A program made the translations under genes and the position numbers. 64,000 nt of DNA from Apostichopus japonicus (lineage: Eukaryota; Echinodermata; Holothuroidea; Aspidochirotida; Stichopodidae): the NCBI RefSeq assembly GCF_037975245.1, contig NC_092576.1, forward strand, positions 8,697,501 through 8,761,500, in the 5' to 3' direction. This document shows positions 35,701 through 50,700 of this stretch, in pieces (within the stretch, counting starts at the first letter, position 1; each line of letters opens with the position of its first letter). The notes below the pieces were generated by a model that was not told where the DNA came from, did no database searches, and was given only the letters and a program-made list of their open reading frames with translations.

Positions 35701-38700
35701 TCATATTTAACATCCATGAATATGAACTGGACGACATACATTAATCTTGGAGTGACTCGAACCGGGGACCTTATGATTGGAAGGCACCGGCGTTAACCAC
35801 TGAGCTAACACTCCACTTATTTTAGATGTAAGTTTTAATTTTGTTTACAAATAAAAGACTGACTTTGGTGCGATATTCTTTCTGTCAACTTCCTGATGGT
35901 GCAGCAAGCTAACAAAACACTTTCAATGTAATACTGTGTTTGTGATATCTACAAACATAAAGCATCATTCAAAATGACAAAAATCACTGCAATTAATATT
36001 ACCAAGACAAAGTTTCGGATTTACCCACCAAATAAAAGGCTCAACGAGCAAAGAGTTTAATGGCTCCATCTCTTAATTCTCAAACTGTTGTTGTAATACA
36101 AATGCTTTGTTGTGTCTGTACTAGTCACAGGCAAAAATATAAAAGATAATTTATTTAAAGAGTTACTGAAATGAGGCTTGACTAGTCAAGCTAATCCCCT
36201 AGCTACACCATTATTGGACTCCAACAGCATTGAAAATGTTATATCAATCTGTTGATGTAATGTGTGTTTAATTTCTTTCATCAAGACTGAATTTGCCTAT
36301 TTTCATCTGATATAAAGAGACCAGTCCATATGGAAACTTTTGCTCTATAAATGGCCCGTTATCGGAGAATTAAATGCTGTTGTATATGCACAGGGAGCAT
36401 AACGGTTTGCACTCCCCGAAATTGTTGTCAGAGCAGTGCACACTGTGCTGTGTTCAGATTAGCCAGGTAAAGGAGGGCTTCACAAACTTCTTACAATGCT
36501 TTTGATTTGCTGGTGAAAAGTACGAGTCTTAATATTGACCAAACAAGTCAAATTTAATATCACTAGAGAGAGGAGTCAACAAACTTTTCTTTGGCATAGG
36601 AAAGAAAATCACACTCCCAGCAAGCACAATGTGAGCATTGAGAGATAGGGACATTTTGAAGACGTTCACTGCTTTCCGAAGTGGTTTTTACTTTTTCAGA
36701 TTAAAAAGTACCGGGTTTAGTTCACACGCATAATAAATAACGACACATCCTTGTAAAGAGGACACAATATTCTTCAAAATGACATAAGAAAGATTTTAAG
36801 GGTGCTATACTTAGAAAGTTATGAAAAGAGAGCGCGCAAAATGTGCTTATTTTGCAGCGATATTTGCTGCGTAACGGGGTGTTTTGTACCGAGTTCCGCA
36901 AGGAATCCATATGGACTAGTTCTAACCTGAAAGTCTTTTGCACAGATTGGTATTTTGATGTCCTGTCTTATCCAGGACTGGTAGTTGGCTAAGTCACTCG
37001 GCAATGTCGAAAGCTCTGTCTCTGTCTGCTGGTCCCTGATGGAGATGCTCAACCTACCGAATGCAGCCCCGTACCGATAGTACCACACGGTCATGGTACA
37101 GGCCACACCAGACTGGCCGAACCATGGACTCAAAAGACGAGCCCTCTGGTTTCTGAGAATCAGTGATCCATCTATGAATACATACTTTCCTGCAAATTAA
37201 TAAATAGGAATTTATACAAATATGAGTAAAATGGAAGAATTATATTTTAGCATTCATAATAATAATAACAACTGGCCCAGGATGGCAGTTACTTTACCAC
37301 GCTGAGAAGCCACATATGCATGTATGTAGCAGAGGCCATATGGCTTATTCTTTACACTATGCAATTTGGCAGTTTTAGCTCTTTTCAGGGTTTTAAACAT
37401 TTAGGAAGATGGAGAAAACCATGGATTTCTCCTGTATGAAAACCAATCTTACTTTAGCGGGCCAGGGTTTGTACCCACAACCTCCCAGATGTTAGGTTTC
37501 ATTGCATATAATGTCACCATCTTTATCCACTTCACCATAATACTGGTTTGCATTTCCTAGGTAACCTAGAATAAGGTTGCTGGGGTTGTGTGAAGACAGG
37601 TAAGCGAGGAGCGAAGTAAATACATTTTTCAAAGCACCAAAACCACTGCTAGAGCTTAAAGTAGCAAACACTGTCTTCAAAAAATTGAAATACAACAGGA
37701 CGACCATTATAAAATCACTCTCATTATCAGGTCTATTGATAGTGTGGTTATAATGTGGGGAACTTACCATAAGGCCTGCTGATGGTGTGGTCATAAAGTG
37801 GGGGTTGGGCCTACTATCAGGTCTGCTGATGGTGTGGTCATATGGTGGGGACTTACCGTAAAGTCTGCTGATGGTGCGGCCATCAGGTGGCGGTTGGGAC
37901 TACTATCAGGTCTGGTGATGGTGTGGTCATAAGGTGGGGACCTACTATAAGGCCTGCTGATGGTGCGGTCATAAGATGGGGGTTGGGCCTACTATCAGGT
38001 CTGCTGATGGTGTGGTTTTAAGGTGGGGACTTACCATATATGATCCGCTGTTGGTGTGGTAATAAGGTGGGGGTGGACTTACTATCAGGTCTGCAGATGG
38101 TGTGGTCGTAATGTGGGGAGGGAACTTAAAATCAGGTTTGCTGATGGTGTGGTCATAATGTGGGACTTACCATAATGTCTGCTGATGGTGTGGTCATATG
38201 GTGGGGGGGGGACTTATCATAAGGTGTGCTGATGGTGTGGTCATAAGGTGGGGAGCTTACTATCATGTCTGCTGATGGTGTGGTCGTAATGTGGGGAGGG
38301 AACTTAAAATCAGGTTTGCTGATGGTGTGGTCATAATGTGGGACTTACCATAATGTCTGCTGATGGTGTGGTCATATGGTGGGGGGGGGACTTATCATAA
38401 GGTGTGCTGATGGTGTGGTCATAAGGTGGGGAGGGAACTTACTATCAGGTCTGCAGATGGTGTGGACATAAAATGGGGGGGGAGGGCAGGGGGAACTTAC
38501 CATCAGGTCTGCTGATGGTGTGGTCATAAGGTGGAACAGATTCAATGTTAACGGTTGAGCTGCCATCATTATACTCCCAGTCAAAGTCATCATTTTTATC
38601 TTGTTCCCACTGGCAGAGATCTTCCTCAAAGTTGCAAACAGTTGCTAAAACAAAAACAAAAACAAAAAGTGGTTGGTTCCATGATCAATAAAAACTGACA

Positions 38701-41700
38701 TGTGTGAGGCCTGATAATAATAATAATATTTGCTTTTTATATAGCGCTTTTATACCAGCCATAGGTCTCAAAGCGCTTTACAGACGTTATATTACCCCTG
38801 GTCAATGATAACCTGTCCCAGAGACAATCCCTCCAGTCGGCAGCAGTTATATACTGCGCTCAATGACAAGTTACCTCACAGTTACCCATTTAACCCCTGG
38901 GTGGAGAGAGGCAAGTGAGATAAAGCATCTTGTCCAAGGACACAACGTAATGAACTAGGCAGGAATCGAACCAGCAATCCTTGGATCACAAGTCCGACGC
39001 CTTAGTCAATTGGCCACCACGCTCTTCACTGATGACTGGTAGACTCACAAAGTAATGCTTTGGGTGTAATAACTTGGGTCAGTTTCATTTGGATAAGATA
39101 TGACAACATGCTCTCAAGGAGGGTAAACTTGTGATTGCTTAAACAGATGGGATGCTCTCTAGTATATTGTATTTGAAAAAAAAATGTCACTGAAAGTAAA
39201 CATTTTCAGGAAGCTATCAGAAGAGACTTGGTATTAGAATTTGATTAGTTTTCAAGTGTGATAAAAAAAAAAAACAGTGCAAAGTCTATTGAAGAAAGAC
39301 CAGCCAAATTGCAGATGGATTTGTTGAGAAAGGACCACTTCGAGAGGAATATAGTAAATGGATGATCATTTTGAATTCTTTACGCAAGCCAAAGCAGGGA
39401 TGTGCCCAGGATTTCCTGAATGCCGGGAATACTGATCGCCGTCCTGGGGGAGGGGTCTAAGGGGAAGGGGGTGTCCACCTTCCCTTTGAGAAATTGACTG
39501 TTTTTGAAGGTGCTCAGACGCCAAATGCTGGCACTTGTGTAGCTTTTTAAGCACCTACACAAGTACTAGTTTGGCTAACAATTTACATTTTTTTTTTTAG
39601 TGAAATATATTACGTACCTGGTAAAGTTATTAGTTTGTTTCAAAAAGATTAGTACAAGGGACTGATTGAGAGCCGTAAGTAATGTTTCTCGCATGTATGA
39701 TTTTGGCATAGACTAGGCCCAATTTATGTTGAATATATTGTTAGGAATGTCGGCAGTTTAGATGAAAATAGTGCTGGGTGTGATTCAGGATTTTAAGACA
39801 GTGCTGGGCCGTATTTTTTAGTGCTGGGCGGGGCCGCCCAGTGCCGCCCAGCGTGGGCACATCCCTGCAAAGGGTGTCTGTGAAAAGATCATTTTATTTG
39901 ACTTAACAGTCTCTTAATACTCACGGCAGACGTCCTCATCCGAACCATCTTCACAGTCAAACACAAAGTCACAGAAGTTCCTTTTTGGGAGGCAGACTTT
40001 ATCTGATTTACAAGCCAGCATTCCAATGTCACAGTGGGGAGCATCTAGGGTGTATAAATAAACATTAAATGATCAACAATGTAAACTGAGAACTTTCCTT
40101 ACCTTGGAGACTTAATTTTCTGGTTTCTTTCTTACTAGGTAATCGTAGAACCGAATTAAGAGAGAGTATCGTAATGTGGAAATTACTTGACATAAACAAC
40201 TTATAATGTAAAGTCTGTATTCTGTACAGGGTCTTCAGTGAAAGCAACAGCTAGCTCCCAATGTTACAATTTGGAAGCGATCCCTAACATACTGTAAAAT
40301 TTTCTTCAGAGGAAGAAACTAGTTTGTAAAGTTGAAATTTAAATCTTTACTATTTGTTTTCTACAACTTCGTCACTGGTAATTAACTTTTACAAAAAGCA
40401 GCAGTTTGAAAGGCTGCTGACCGACTGGGATAATGTAGTGCTATAAATGGCCTGTAACATTATAAGCTCCATATTATGTAGGAGACTTCATGCATTGTAT
40501 ATAGCTACAGCTTGTAACATTACAGCTCCATATTAGGTAGGAGACTCCATGCATTGCATGTTGCTACTTCCTGTAACATCATAAGTCCCTTGGTGGGCTT
40601 AACTGTCTGCGGTAGAAACAGTTTGAGGCCTATGTAAACGTGACTGATTTACTTACCAGTAGGTTCAACAATCTCTGGGAGGGTGTTGGCAGGATCAAGA
40701 TTACAAGCTGGTGTGAAGCTAACACCATCAAATGAAATGTGATCATCGGTAGTTTTAGTGCCAGCTACACCCTCAACAAGAACCTAGCATTAAAGAAGAA
40801 TAATGGTAAGAGATAAATAGCAAGTAAAGGAAGCTAGAGGTGTAGATGTGTTTGATGTTGATACAGCCTTACTGCAGGGGATTTTGCAGCTGCTGCAGCT
40901 TTGTGACACTGTGCCTAAAGATAAACAAATATACTTGTCTTCAGAGAGATAATTTTTATTTGTTTGATGCTGTTTCAGCCTTGCTGCAGCTTTCCTTTTT
41001 GACATGCTGCCTTAGCAGTTTGAAAGGCTCTGAATCTTTGTCTCATAAATACCTTGGTTCCTGCATATAAATAGTACTACACATCTTGGTATATAGGAAT
41101 TTGCCCATTTTGCATAACATTTTGCTACTATGAGATATCGAATATGTTATTCATTGATAGACACAAACTTTTTAGCACAAATCTCCCAGTCTTACCTTAA
41201 ATTTACTGCTTTCATCGAATGTGACCTCGGCTTTGACCCAACCGTCAAATTGCGCTCCTTTCTTACTCCATACCTCACGAGGGTTGTCGTTGACGGCATT
41301 GATTACAAAGACCGTCAGACTGTTGACGTTGGCACCGTACATGAAATACCAGAAACGCATCTGAGAGAGTAGGTAACACAGAAAACATCAAACACAGAGC
41401 TTGTTAATGTGTTCACTTAGAATGGCAGGGGATAGATATTCATGTTCAAAATTCTGAATGTTTCATTGAGCAAACTTCCCAAAAAACAAAGAAGGATACC
41501 CACATTAGAACAAAGAAATGATGGGGTGAATTTACATGCTCCCCATTAACAGCATCACAGCTTGTAACTGGGAAAATCTTATATAAGGTAATTAAGTCAA
41601 ACATGTGTTTATTAATAATTCAAGACTTCAACAAGTATTCATTAACCTACTATATTATATCAGCCTATAGGAAAAGATAACTTTGATAACTCAAAGGGCG

Positions 41701-44700
41701 TTGCTTACTTCAAAACTAAGAAAAAGGAATTCTGAAAAAAACAAACCTTGCACTCTTCCACAGGAAGAAAAACTTGACTCTCCACTCGAGCTCTGGTGCC
41801 TTCATCCCCTTCAAATGACCTCAGATAGAGATAATGACCTTTAACAAGATTAGGAACAATTGTTGACAGAGGCTCATGCAAACAAACAACAAAGACAGAT
41901 AAAAGCTTTTGCCCCTCAAGAAAGAAAAAGAAAGGATTAATTTTAAGAAAGTCAATATTGCATTAAATGGGACTAATTGTTCCAGTTTTGATGATATATG
42001 AAATATGAAATTAGGTAATCCCATAAGGGTGCAAGAAGGAATGGTTGTTGGGTAAAAGAAAAGCTTTCAACTAATACACATAATTTGATTATTCTAAAGT
42101 GAACTTGAGAGGTATGTCATAGGTCATATATGTTATCAAAAGGTTATCTATATTTTTTTGGGGGGGGGTAGTTCTTTTATAGGTGTTAATTGTTATCTAT
42201 TTTCTTTGATGGGAGTACTCTATTCGATTAAGCCCAAAAGGGTTTCTTAGTTTACTTCCGTTCACATTTTTTACTTATTTGCAGTTATATTGTCTTGTTC
42301 ATCTTGTTATACTATGCGATGAAACAAATAAATAAATAAATGAGCTATGTTTCATGGAAGTGGTTCTACCACCCACATACTGACTGTTCTACCTTACCTT
42401 GAGGAGTTTGGGTTGTGTGATCACCGTTTGGACCGCCATATGTTCCACCCTCACCACCTGTCACCAGCAACCAATCCAAGGCATCGCTGCTACTCTGACT
42501 CCAATTGCACGTGTCTGCCTCAAAGTCACATCTCTCCTTGTAGTTATCTTAAACATTGACAAAATTTGGGAAACAAACGTTAAATATCAAAAGAAAGATG
42601 TTGATATTAAATATATGGTAAGAACTGACATTGTAACAATCCGAACAACTGGTACATGTATATTTTGTTAATCCAAACATTGCGCCATCACTACCCACTT
42701 CAATGACTCAACCCCAAACTACATGTCGCTTGCAGCTGATGGGTTCTTTTGTATCATAATGCAAGTCTGTGCTCAGTACATTGCAATCTCGATGCAAGAA
42801 ACAAAGAAAACTTGACTCGAATGGTATAGGCCAGAAAATATTCTGGTATCAAATAGGACACTAATGAATGATGAGTGATTTAGACAATCTGCATTTATTT
42901 AACGGAAGAGGGGAAAGAAATTTATGGGTAGAACGGAATTCGAACCTGCGACCTCTCTGGATTACAAGCCCAGTGCTCTACCAACTGAGCTAACCAGTTG
43001 ATGGCAATCTCTATATAGCCGAATCTTTGTGTGTGTGGGAGGGGGGAGGGGAGCACCGGTCAGAAGACTGCAGTACCTTGCAAACCGTTCAACAAGGAAA
43101 ACACTCCAGTTTCATTCGATGAAATCCAGAAGGCATTTCAAAGAAATTCACTTTTCATGTAAATTATACAAGTGAATGGACAACAGTAAAACTGACTGGG
43201 AGATAATACAAAATTGAAGAGATATTGTAAAAGACCTTGACGGCTATACCTGGGAGTTCCAAACAGTGGCCGCTGGGTTGCAAGCCCAGAGCTTTACAAC
43301 ACAAAGCTATCCAGCCCTTGGTCATTGGCGATCCCAATACTCATTGATTTAAATTAAATGATAATGAGTAAAGATGTTTCTTACCACAAGCCAACTCATC
43401 AGTGCCATCTCCACAGTCATCGGTAAAGTCGCATTCTGTTTCGTATCCGACACAAAGATCGTTCCCGCAGAGAATGTCGCAAGGAACGGCATGTTCCACC
43501 TGGCATTCCTTCCACACTATGTCATCAATGGCGGCCATGTCGGCATCTTGATACAAGAAGGCCATGAAACGAATCTGCAACAAAAAGAAAATCAGATCAT
43601 TCTAGAGGCATATTTTACGGAGACAATCTGATAGGACAATCCGATCGGACAATCTGATCTGTGACTATAGTTCTGAGATCAGCTGGAGTATGCCGATTGT
43701 CAATTTCATTGTCCTTTGTGTCAGTTTTGCAGTACAGTCTGACGGAAAGTCCATTTATCAAACGATGCTGGGAGCAAATCTAGCAGCATTCTATCAAGAT
43801 CTGCAACAAAACTAAAACATAATAATATACTGCTATCAGTACTCAGTAATTTGATCTCACTTTGAAGTCACTACTTTGTCTTCCAATCCCGACAGTGGCT
43901 TTCTTCCACGATCCTGTAGTCTCTGTCGGAGGTCTCCATAATTCAATGGCTGCAGCGGGATTTGTGACATCAACGGCCTGCAGAAGAAGGCCCGGTAGCT
44001 GACTCTGTAAGAAAAGAATTACAAGAAAATGAAGGATTCGGCTAAAGAGTGACTCTGTCGAAGACTGAAAGGAAGGGAAGGGAAAGAGGAGGGGATAGTG
44101 GGGCTAATAGCATCAGAAGAAGTAAAGAAAATCAAAGATTTGGTCAAGAGTGACTCTGTCAGAAGACACTGGGAAGGAGGGAGGGAAGGGAGAGGAGAGG
44201 GGGGTAGTGGGGCTAATAGTATCAAAGAATGAAAGAAAATCAAAGATTTGGTTAAAGAGTGACTCTGTCAGACGACAGGGAAGGAGGGAGGGAAGGGAGA
44301 GGAGAGGGGGGTAGTGGGGCTAATAGCATCCGAAGAAGTAAAGAAAATCAAAGATTTGGTCAAGAGTGACTCTGTCAGACAACAGGGAAGGAGGGAGGGA
44401 AGGGAGAGGAGAGGGGGGTAGTGGGGCTAATAGTATCAGAAGAATTAAAGAAAATCAAAGATTTGTTCAAAGAATGACTCTGTCAGACAACAGGGAAGGA
44501 GGGAGGGAAGGGAGAGGAGAGCAGGGTAGTGGTGCTAATAGCATCAGAAGAATTAAAGAAAATAAAAGATTTGGTCAAAGAGTGACTCTGTCAGACAACA
44601 GGGAAGGAGGGAGGGAAGGGAGAGGAGAGCAGGGTAGTGGTGCTAATAGCATCAGAAGAATTAAAGAAAATCAAAGAATTTGTCAAGGGTCAGAAGACAG

Positions 44701-47700
44701 CACAGGAAGGAGAGGGGAGGAGTCAGTGGGGTTAATAGCATGAGACAAAGGTGCACTGCAGAGCCAACCAATGTAGATTTTCCAAAGTTCATACATGAGC
44801 CAAAGTGGTTATCTGTTAGCAATACCTGAAATGCACCAAGGAATGCCAAGGACATAACATGTTGGGTTGGAACCATACATAAACGACAATCAACTTATAC
44901 AGAACCAAGTCATACAGTTTACATGGAGTATGAACCATGTCATGCAGTTTACATGGAACCTGAACCTAGTAAACTAACTTACAAAGAGTCACTTACATCA
45001 ATACCTGCGCAGGAATACGAAACTAGTTTACAGGGCTTACAAGTAGTATGAAACAATAACTTAATCTGTATAGTCCACAAAGATTATGAAGTAACAACAT
45101 CTTACAAAGAGATTAAATGGGATTTACTTTTCAGAGGGTATCATCACCTAAAGGGTTAACATCACAGAACATACAGAACTGAAGTAACTTTACCAGCTTA
45201 CCGAATCAGAAAACTCAAACTGATACCAAAATTCTACCGAACACTTTGGACTAGAATCTGGCAAGATTGTTGATTCCAAAATGGCCGGTTCATCAAACAG
45301 ACCAGTGGTTGTTTCAACTCTCACGAAAGATCCTAGAAGAAGCAAAAATGGCGAATATTTGAGTTATGTTTCAAAACTATGCAGAAAAGTTGGAACTATG
45401 CAGCAACCAATGAAAACCTATTCTTCTTAATCAAAATCATTTTTTTTTTGGCAAAATAATAACAGTTTTTTGTAAACACTCTCAAATATAATTTGTCCAG
45501 AGTTCTTTATAATAGCATTAGTGGTTCTCAAGAAAACTGCATGAAAAAATTCCTTCTAAATTTAAAGGAAAATAATGACAAACAATACAATGAGTTACAG
45601 AATGACAGAGTATAAAGGAAAATTGACAAAGGTTAAAATCATAACTAACCAATAGTGCATGGGGCACAACAATCCATAATAATCTACAATTTTCAGCTCA
45701 TTTTAGATGTTTCCTTTGCTTGATTTACCAATAAACAAGTCTGTCACTCTAATTTAACTTGAAAGAAAACAAACAAAGTGATCTCTTTTCCAAACATCAG
45801 TTTACCATTAAAATATAAAGATATTCTAAAAAAACATTTGTCCCTCCAAATTTTATGCAATTTAAATTTAATTGTCTTATCAAAAGTTAAAACAATCCCA
45901 CTGGCATATTGTACAACTTTTCCTTGAGTGTATCTAAGATGTACCTTTAGTACAGGGTTGTCCAACCTTTTGCAGAGGAGGGCCACATGGAATGATTATG
46001 ATGAAGGATGGGGCCGCATGAACCCTACGCTCGATTTTTTGCCCGAAGCCCAAGGCAACAAGATGTGAGCACTGCGCGCGGAGCGCACTGATTTATTTTC
46101 CTTCCTGCAAGAACAGATGAATAAAGTTCAGCCGCCCCCCTACCTCCGCTGAGAGAGTGTCACACAAACTGACCTGTATGCAGTTTTTTTGGACCCAGAA
46201 GGTTTGAATGATTGATTATATAGCTTCAAATTGCTATCAATAAATCTGCTCACTAAAATTTCGCACCGTAGAGCATCTCTGGCGGGCCGGACGCAACCCT
46301 GCTGCGGGCCGGACTGTGGCCCGCGGGCCATAGGTTGGACAACCCTGCTTTAGTACATATATCATCCTTCAGCAAGAAGAGCAGATCAAATTTTAGATCT
46401 ATTATTTAATTCAATATTAATTTTATTTCTTAACTAAATTAAGTCAATTATTATTTTATTTTTTTATGAAATTGAATGAGAAAGAGATGAAAAGAGGAGA
46501 GGAGTGTAAAATAAAGGACAGGAGTATATCTTCTGCATGGTTCTCTGCCAAATCATGACAGATACCTGGGAAAATATTTCTAAATATTATTACGACAAAC
46601 TGCATCTCTCTATATCAGGGATGTGCCCAGGATTTCCTGAGTGCCGGGTATACTGACTGCCGTCCTGGGGGAGGGGTCTAAGAGGGAGGGGGTGTCCCCC
46701 TCCCCTTTGAGAAATTTTTCGATTTTTGAAGGTGCTCAGATGCCAAATGCTGGCAATTGTGTAGCTTTTTAAGCACATACACAAGTACTAGTTTTGCTAA
46801 CAATTTACATTTAAAAATTTTTTTTTTTTCAATTTATGTTGACTATATTGTTAGGAATGTCGGGATTTTAGATAGAAAATAGTGCTGGGTAGGAATTCAC
46901 GATTTTTAAGACAGTGCTAGGTGGTAATTTTTAGTGCTGGGCAGGGCCGCCCAGCGTAGGCACATCCCTGCTCTATTACCTCCCGCCTCTCGCCTGGCTC
47001 TCAGGGATGCAGTAGAGGAAGACTGAATCCACCTGTGGTTTCCCACACTGACATCCTTGTATCCACAGAGATCGGTCTCAAAGTCACATGGGCCTGAAAA
47101 AAAGCAACAAAAAAACGAGATAAACAACCTGTCGTCTTGGCAACAGGACGTCTGTTATCACATAAATACACTTAGTCTTGAAGATTACAGAAATTACCAA
47201 AAATTGTTTATCACAGGTTTTTTATTTCATCATCCATTTTTAATAATGTATATAAATACAGCATATCTTGGTTATTTTTATTTCTAGCTGGTCACTTATA
47301 GCTGAGATAACAGCCTTGCTGTTTTTCTAGTGTCCTTCATATGTTAACCTTCCTACTGTAATGTCCCTCCACTGTTTATCTCCTACCTCTCCTCTTCCCC
47401 TGCTGGTTTCTTTCTTTCTTCTCTCCATCCCTTGTCTACTAATCCCCTTACATCTATCTCTTTGTGTTCACCATGCTCATTAACCTGTCTGTATTCTGTG
47501 CGTGTTTTTGTCCCTTCTGTTACTGTTACTTGTCATTTAGCCTTTGAAGAAGATTCGGTAGGATCGAAACTTCAGGCCAACTTACTTTTACACATTGTAT
47601 TAATCTTGAACAAACATATGAGAAATCAATTTGAAAATTGAAAAAATTAAAATATTCTACCGCAAGAGGCCTCGTCCGATCCATCTGAACAGTCGTTATT

Positions 47701-50700
47701 GAAATCACAGAATAGTTCTCTATCGATACAGGTCTCATCCGAGCACTGCCAGCTTCCTACTCCACAAGGACCAGCAGGGGTAGTAGGTATCACTGTTGGT
47801 GCTATTGGTAACTCATTGTCTATGGAAATAAAAATGGGAAAAAAATAGCTAAAAATACCATTTAGCTTGTGCATTTTTTTTTTTAAATACAGAACACTAA
47901 AATTACCTGTCTGGATTGGAAATAATGGAAAATACCATAGTTCCTGTATTAAAAAAAAAACTGCTATACATCTTTGCACATCCAACTCGCACACTTCGTT
48001 CGTCCAACAAACTGTATTTAACTGTTCCTAAACCACGCTTGAAGACCTATGGTTACAGAAGCTTTGAATACTCTGGCTCTTATCTCTGGAACAATTTACC
48101 AGATCACATTCGAACATGCTCTAAACTTTCTACATTCAAAAGTCTACTTAAGACCCATCTTTTCACATGTTCTTTTGTAAATTAATCTGCTTTCTTTGTA
48201 AAGTGCCTTGAGCAGTGACTTTTGTCTACTGATTTGGCGCTATATAAGTCTCATTTATTATTATTATTATTATGTATATCACTTTGCCTATCTTGCATAG
48301 CATTTTGCGATGCGATAACGGATAAATTATTCCTCGCTGGCTATGTTATTCCTATGATGGTGTGGCTCAAAGGACAGAAAAAGAGCAAACAGATACAGCC
48401 TGTCCAGAAGAGAAAAAATTACACAAGAGTTAATTTTCTTGAAAAGCTGGCAGTGATATTGCCACAGTAAGGGTTTTATCTTTAGGTCAACAAGAGATAG
48501 AGATAGAAACCTGATCTTGTACATCCCGGCGTGAAAGTGACATCATCTATACCAACCGTTCCTCTTCTGTCGTTGAATGGCTGATAACCTCTAATCAATG
48601 GCTGGACATGAAAAAGAAAGGAGAAAAATACAAATATGGAAAGTCAGGATTTAATAAAGTAAACAACCATTATATCTTAATCCATAAATCCATAAACTGG
48701 ATTGGCCCATCCAATTTAGGGAAGAATAGCAGGTTGTTTTTTCCATGTTCTTAATCAAAACTCAATTGATCCTTTCCGGATAATTCTGAATATTTTTGTT
48801 CTTAATATATTTTCTTTTTTTACATTTTTCTTCTTATTATCCATTTCTTAATATTCATCAGTTCATATGTATTGCTTGCAGCCAGTGACGGGAACAGTTT
48901 TCTATTCTTCATACTTCTTTATACTGTTGTCTCATATCATGCTTTAAAGCACTCCTATTGACAGTACAGACAGTTCCTAACCTTTATTTGATTCAAATGC
49001 TAATACCACTCTATACTGTCCTCTCATATCATGCTTTAAAGCACTCATACTGACAGTATGAACAGTACCTAACATTTATCTGATTCTCATGCTAAGACCA
49101 CTCTATACTGTTATCTCGTACGATGCTTTAAAGCACTCCTACTGACAGTATGAACAGTTCCTAACCTTTATCTGATTCTCATGCTAAGACCACTCTATAC
49201 TGTAATCTCATATCATGGATAAATATGAAAGTCAGGATTTAGTAAAGTAAACAACCATCAAATCTTAATCCATAAGTCACTAAACTGGATTGGCCCATCC
49301 AATTTAGGGAAGAATAACAGGTTGTTTTTTCCATGTTCTTAATCAAAACTCAATTGATCCTTTCCGGATAATTCTGAATATTTTTGTTCTTAATATGTTT
49401 TCTTTTTTAAGATTTTTCTTCTTATTATCCATTTCTTAATATTCATTAGTTCATATGTATTGCTTGTAGCCAGCGACGGGAAAATGTTTCTATTCTTCAT
49501 ACTTCTTTATACTGTTCTCTCATATCATGCTTAAAAGCACTCCTACTGACAGTACAAACAGTTCCTAACCTTTATCTGATTCTCATGCTAAAACCACTCT
49601 ATACTGTACTTTCATATCATGCTGCAAAGCACTCGTACTGACTTATGAACATTCCGGATAATTATGAATGTATGTGTTATCTCCTTTTGCCCAACAGTTG
49701 TTTCTTATCATATGCTTTCTTAAAAATTATTTCCTATTATTAATTTCTTATAATGCATTTCTTAATACCTGTTAGTAATTTAATACCATTTCTTGCAGCA
49801 TATATGGGACAATTTTCAATGCTAATACCACTCTATACTGTCCTTCCATGTTATGCTTCAAAGCACTTGTACTGACAGTATGAACAGTTCCTAACCTTTA
49901 TCTGATTCTTAATGCTAATACCACTCTATACTGTAATCTCATATCATGCTTCAAAGCACTCATCCTGACAGTATAAACAGTTCCTAACCTTTACACCTGA
50001 TAGAAACATGATATAAATACTGCTCAATCTCTCAGTACAGCCAGATATAAAAGTACATGAAAGTGAATTAAAAAAGAATTGTCCCAACTGGGTGGTTTCT
50101 TGCTATTCATTCATTATTATTCATAACTTGCTATTTATTTCTTAATATTCAAAGATATACCAACCTGGAAATCTTTGGATGAGTAGAAGATGTATTCGTA
50201 CTTCATCCAGTGATCCCCGAACGGACCCCAGAAGTCGTAAAAGTAGTTTTCCTGACCCCCTTGCTCTGTGCGGTATCCAAAGCTGAGAGTACCGGGATTA
50301 TCACCGTGGATGTAGAACCAAATACGCATCTGAAACAAAGCAGAAAAAGAAAAGTAGATTAGCAGAGAGGGAGGGAAGTCTTGCTTAAAGGAAAATCAAA
50401 TAAGGTACTAGGCTAAGTTTAAAGGGTACTCGCCCAAAAAGAAACGTCTAATGCCGGTAATTTGACCTAGTTTCGAGTGAGGTGTAACAGAAGTGTTAAA
50501 CACCACCGTCGATCCCAGAAAATACACACACAGCTTGCTGCCGTCTGTAATTAGACACTAGTGTACAGTCAGTACATACAGCTGCGGTCAATACCCACAT
50601 CACAGTGTATAACGATACAGCGATGGACATCTCAGGTCCAGCTAAAGATAACAACAAAGATATCACGTTTCATTACTGTATGCATTTTGTAGCGGCACCA

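Noticed and set aside
43240-43325. tRNA-like sequence with an Ala-type anticodon loop (minus strand)
   Set aside because: Box B is poor and stems do not pair well; at best a degraded SINE.
44366-44743. Periodic plus-strand open frame of 125 codons
   Set aside because: The 108-bp minisatellite unit is divisible by three, which keeps one frame open by chance.
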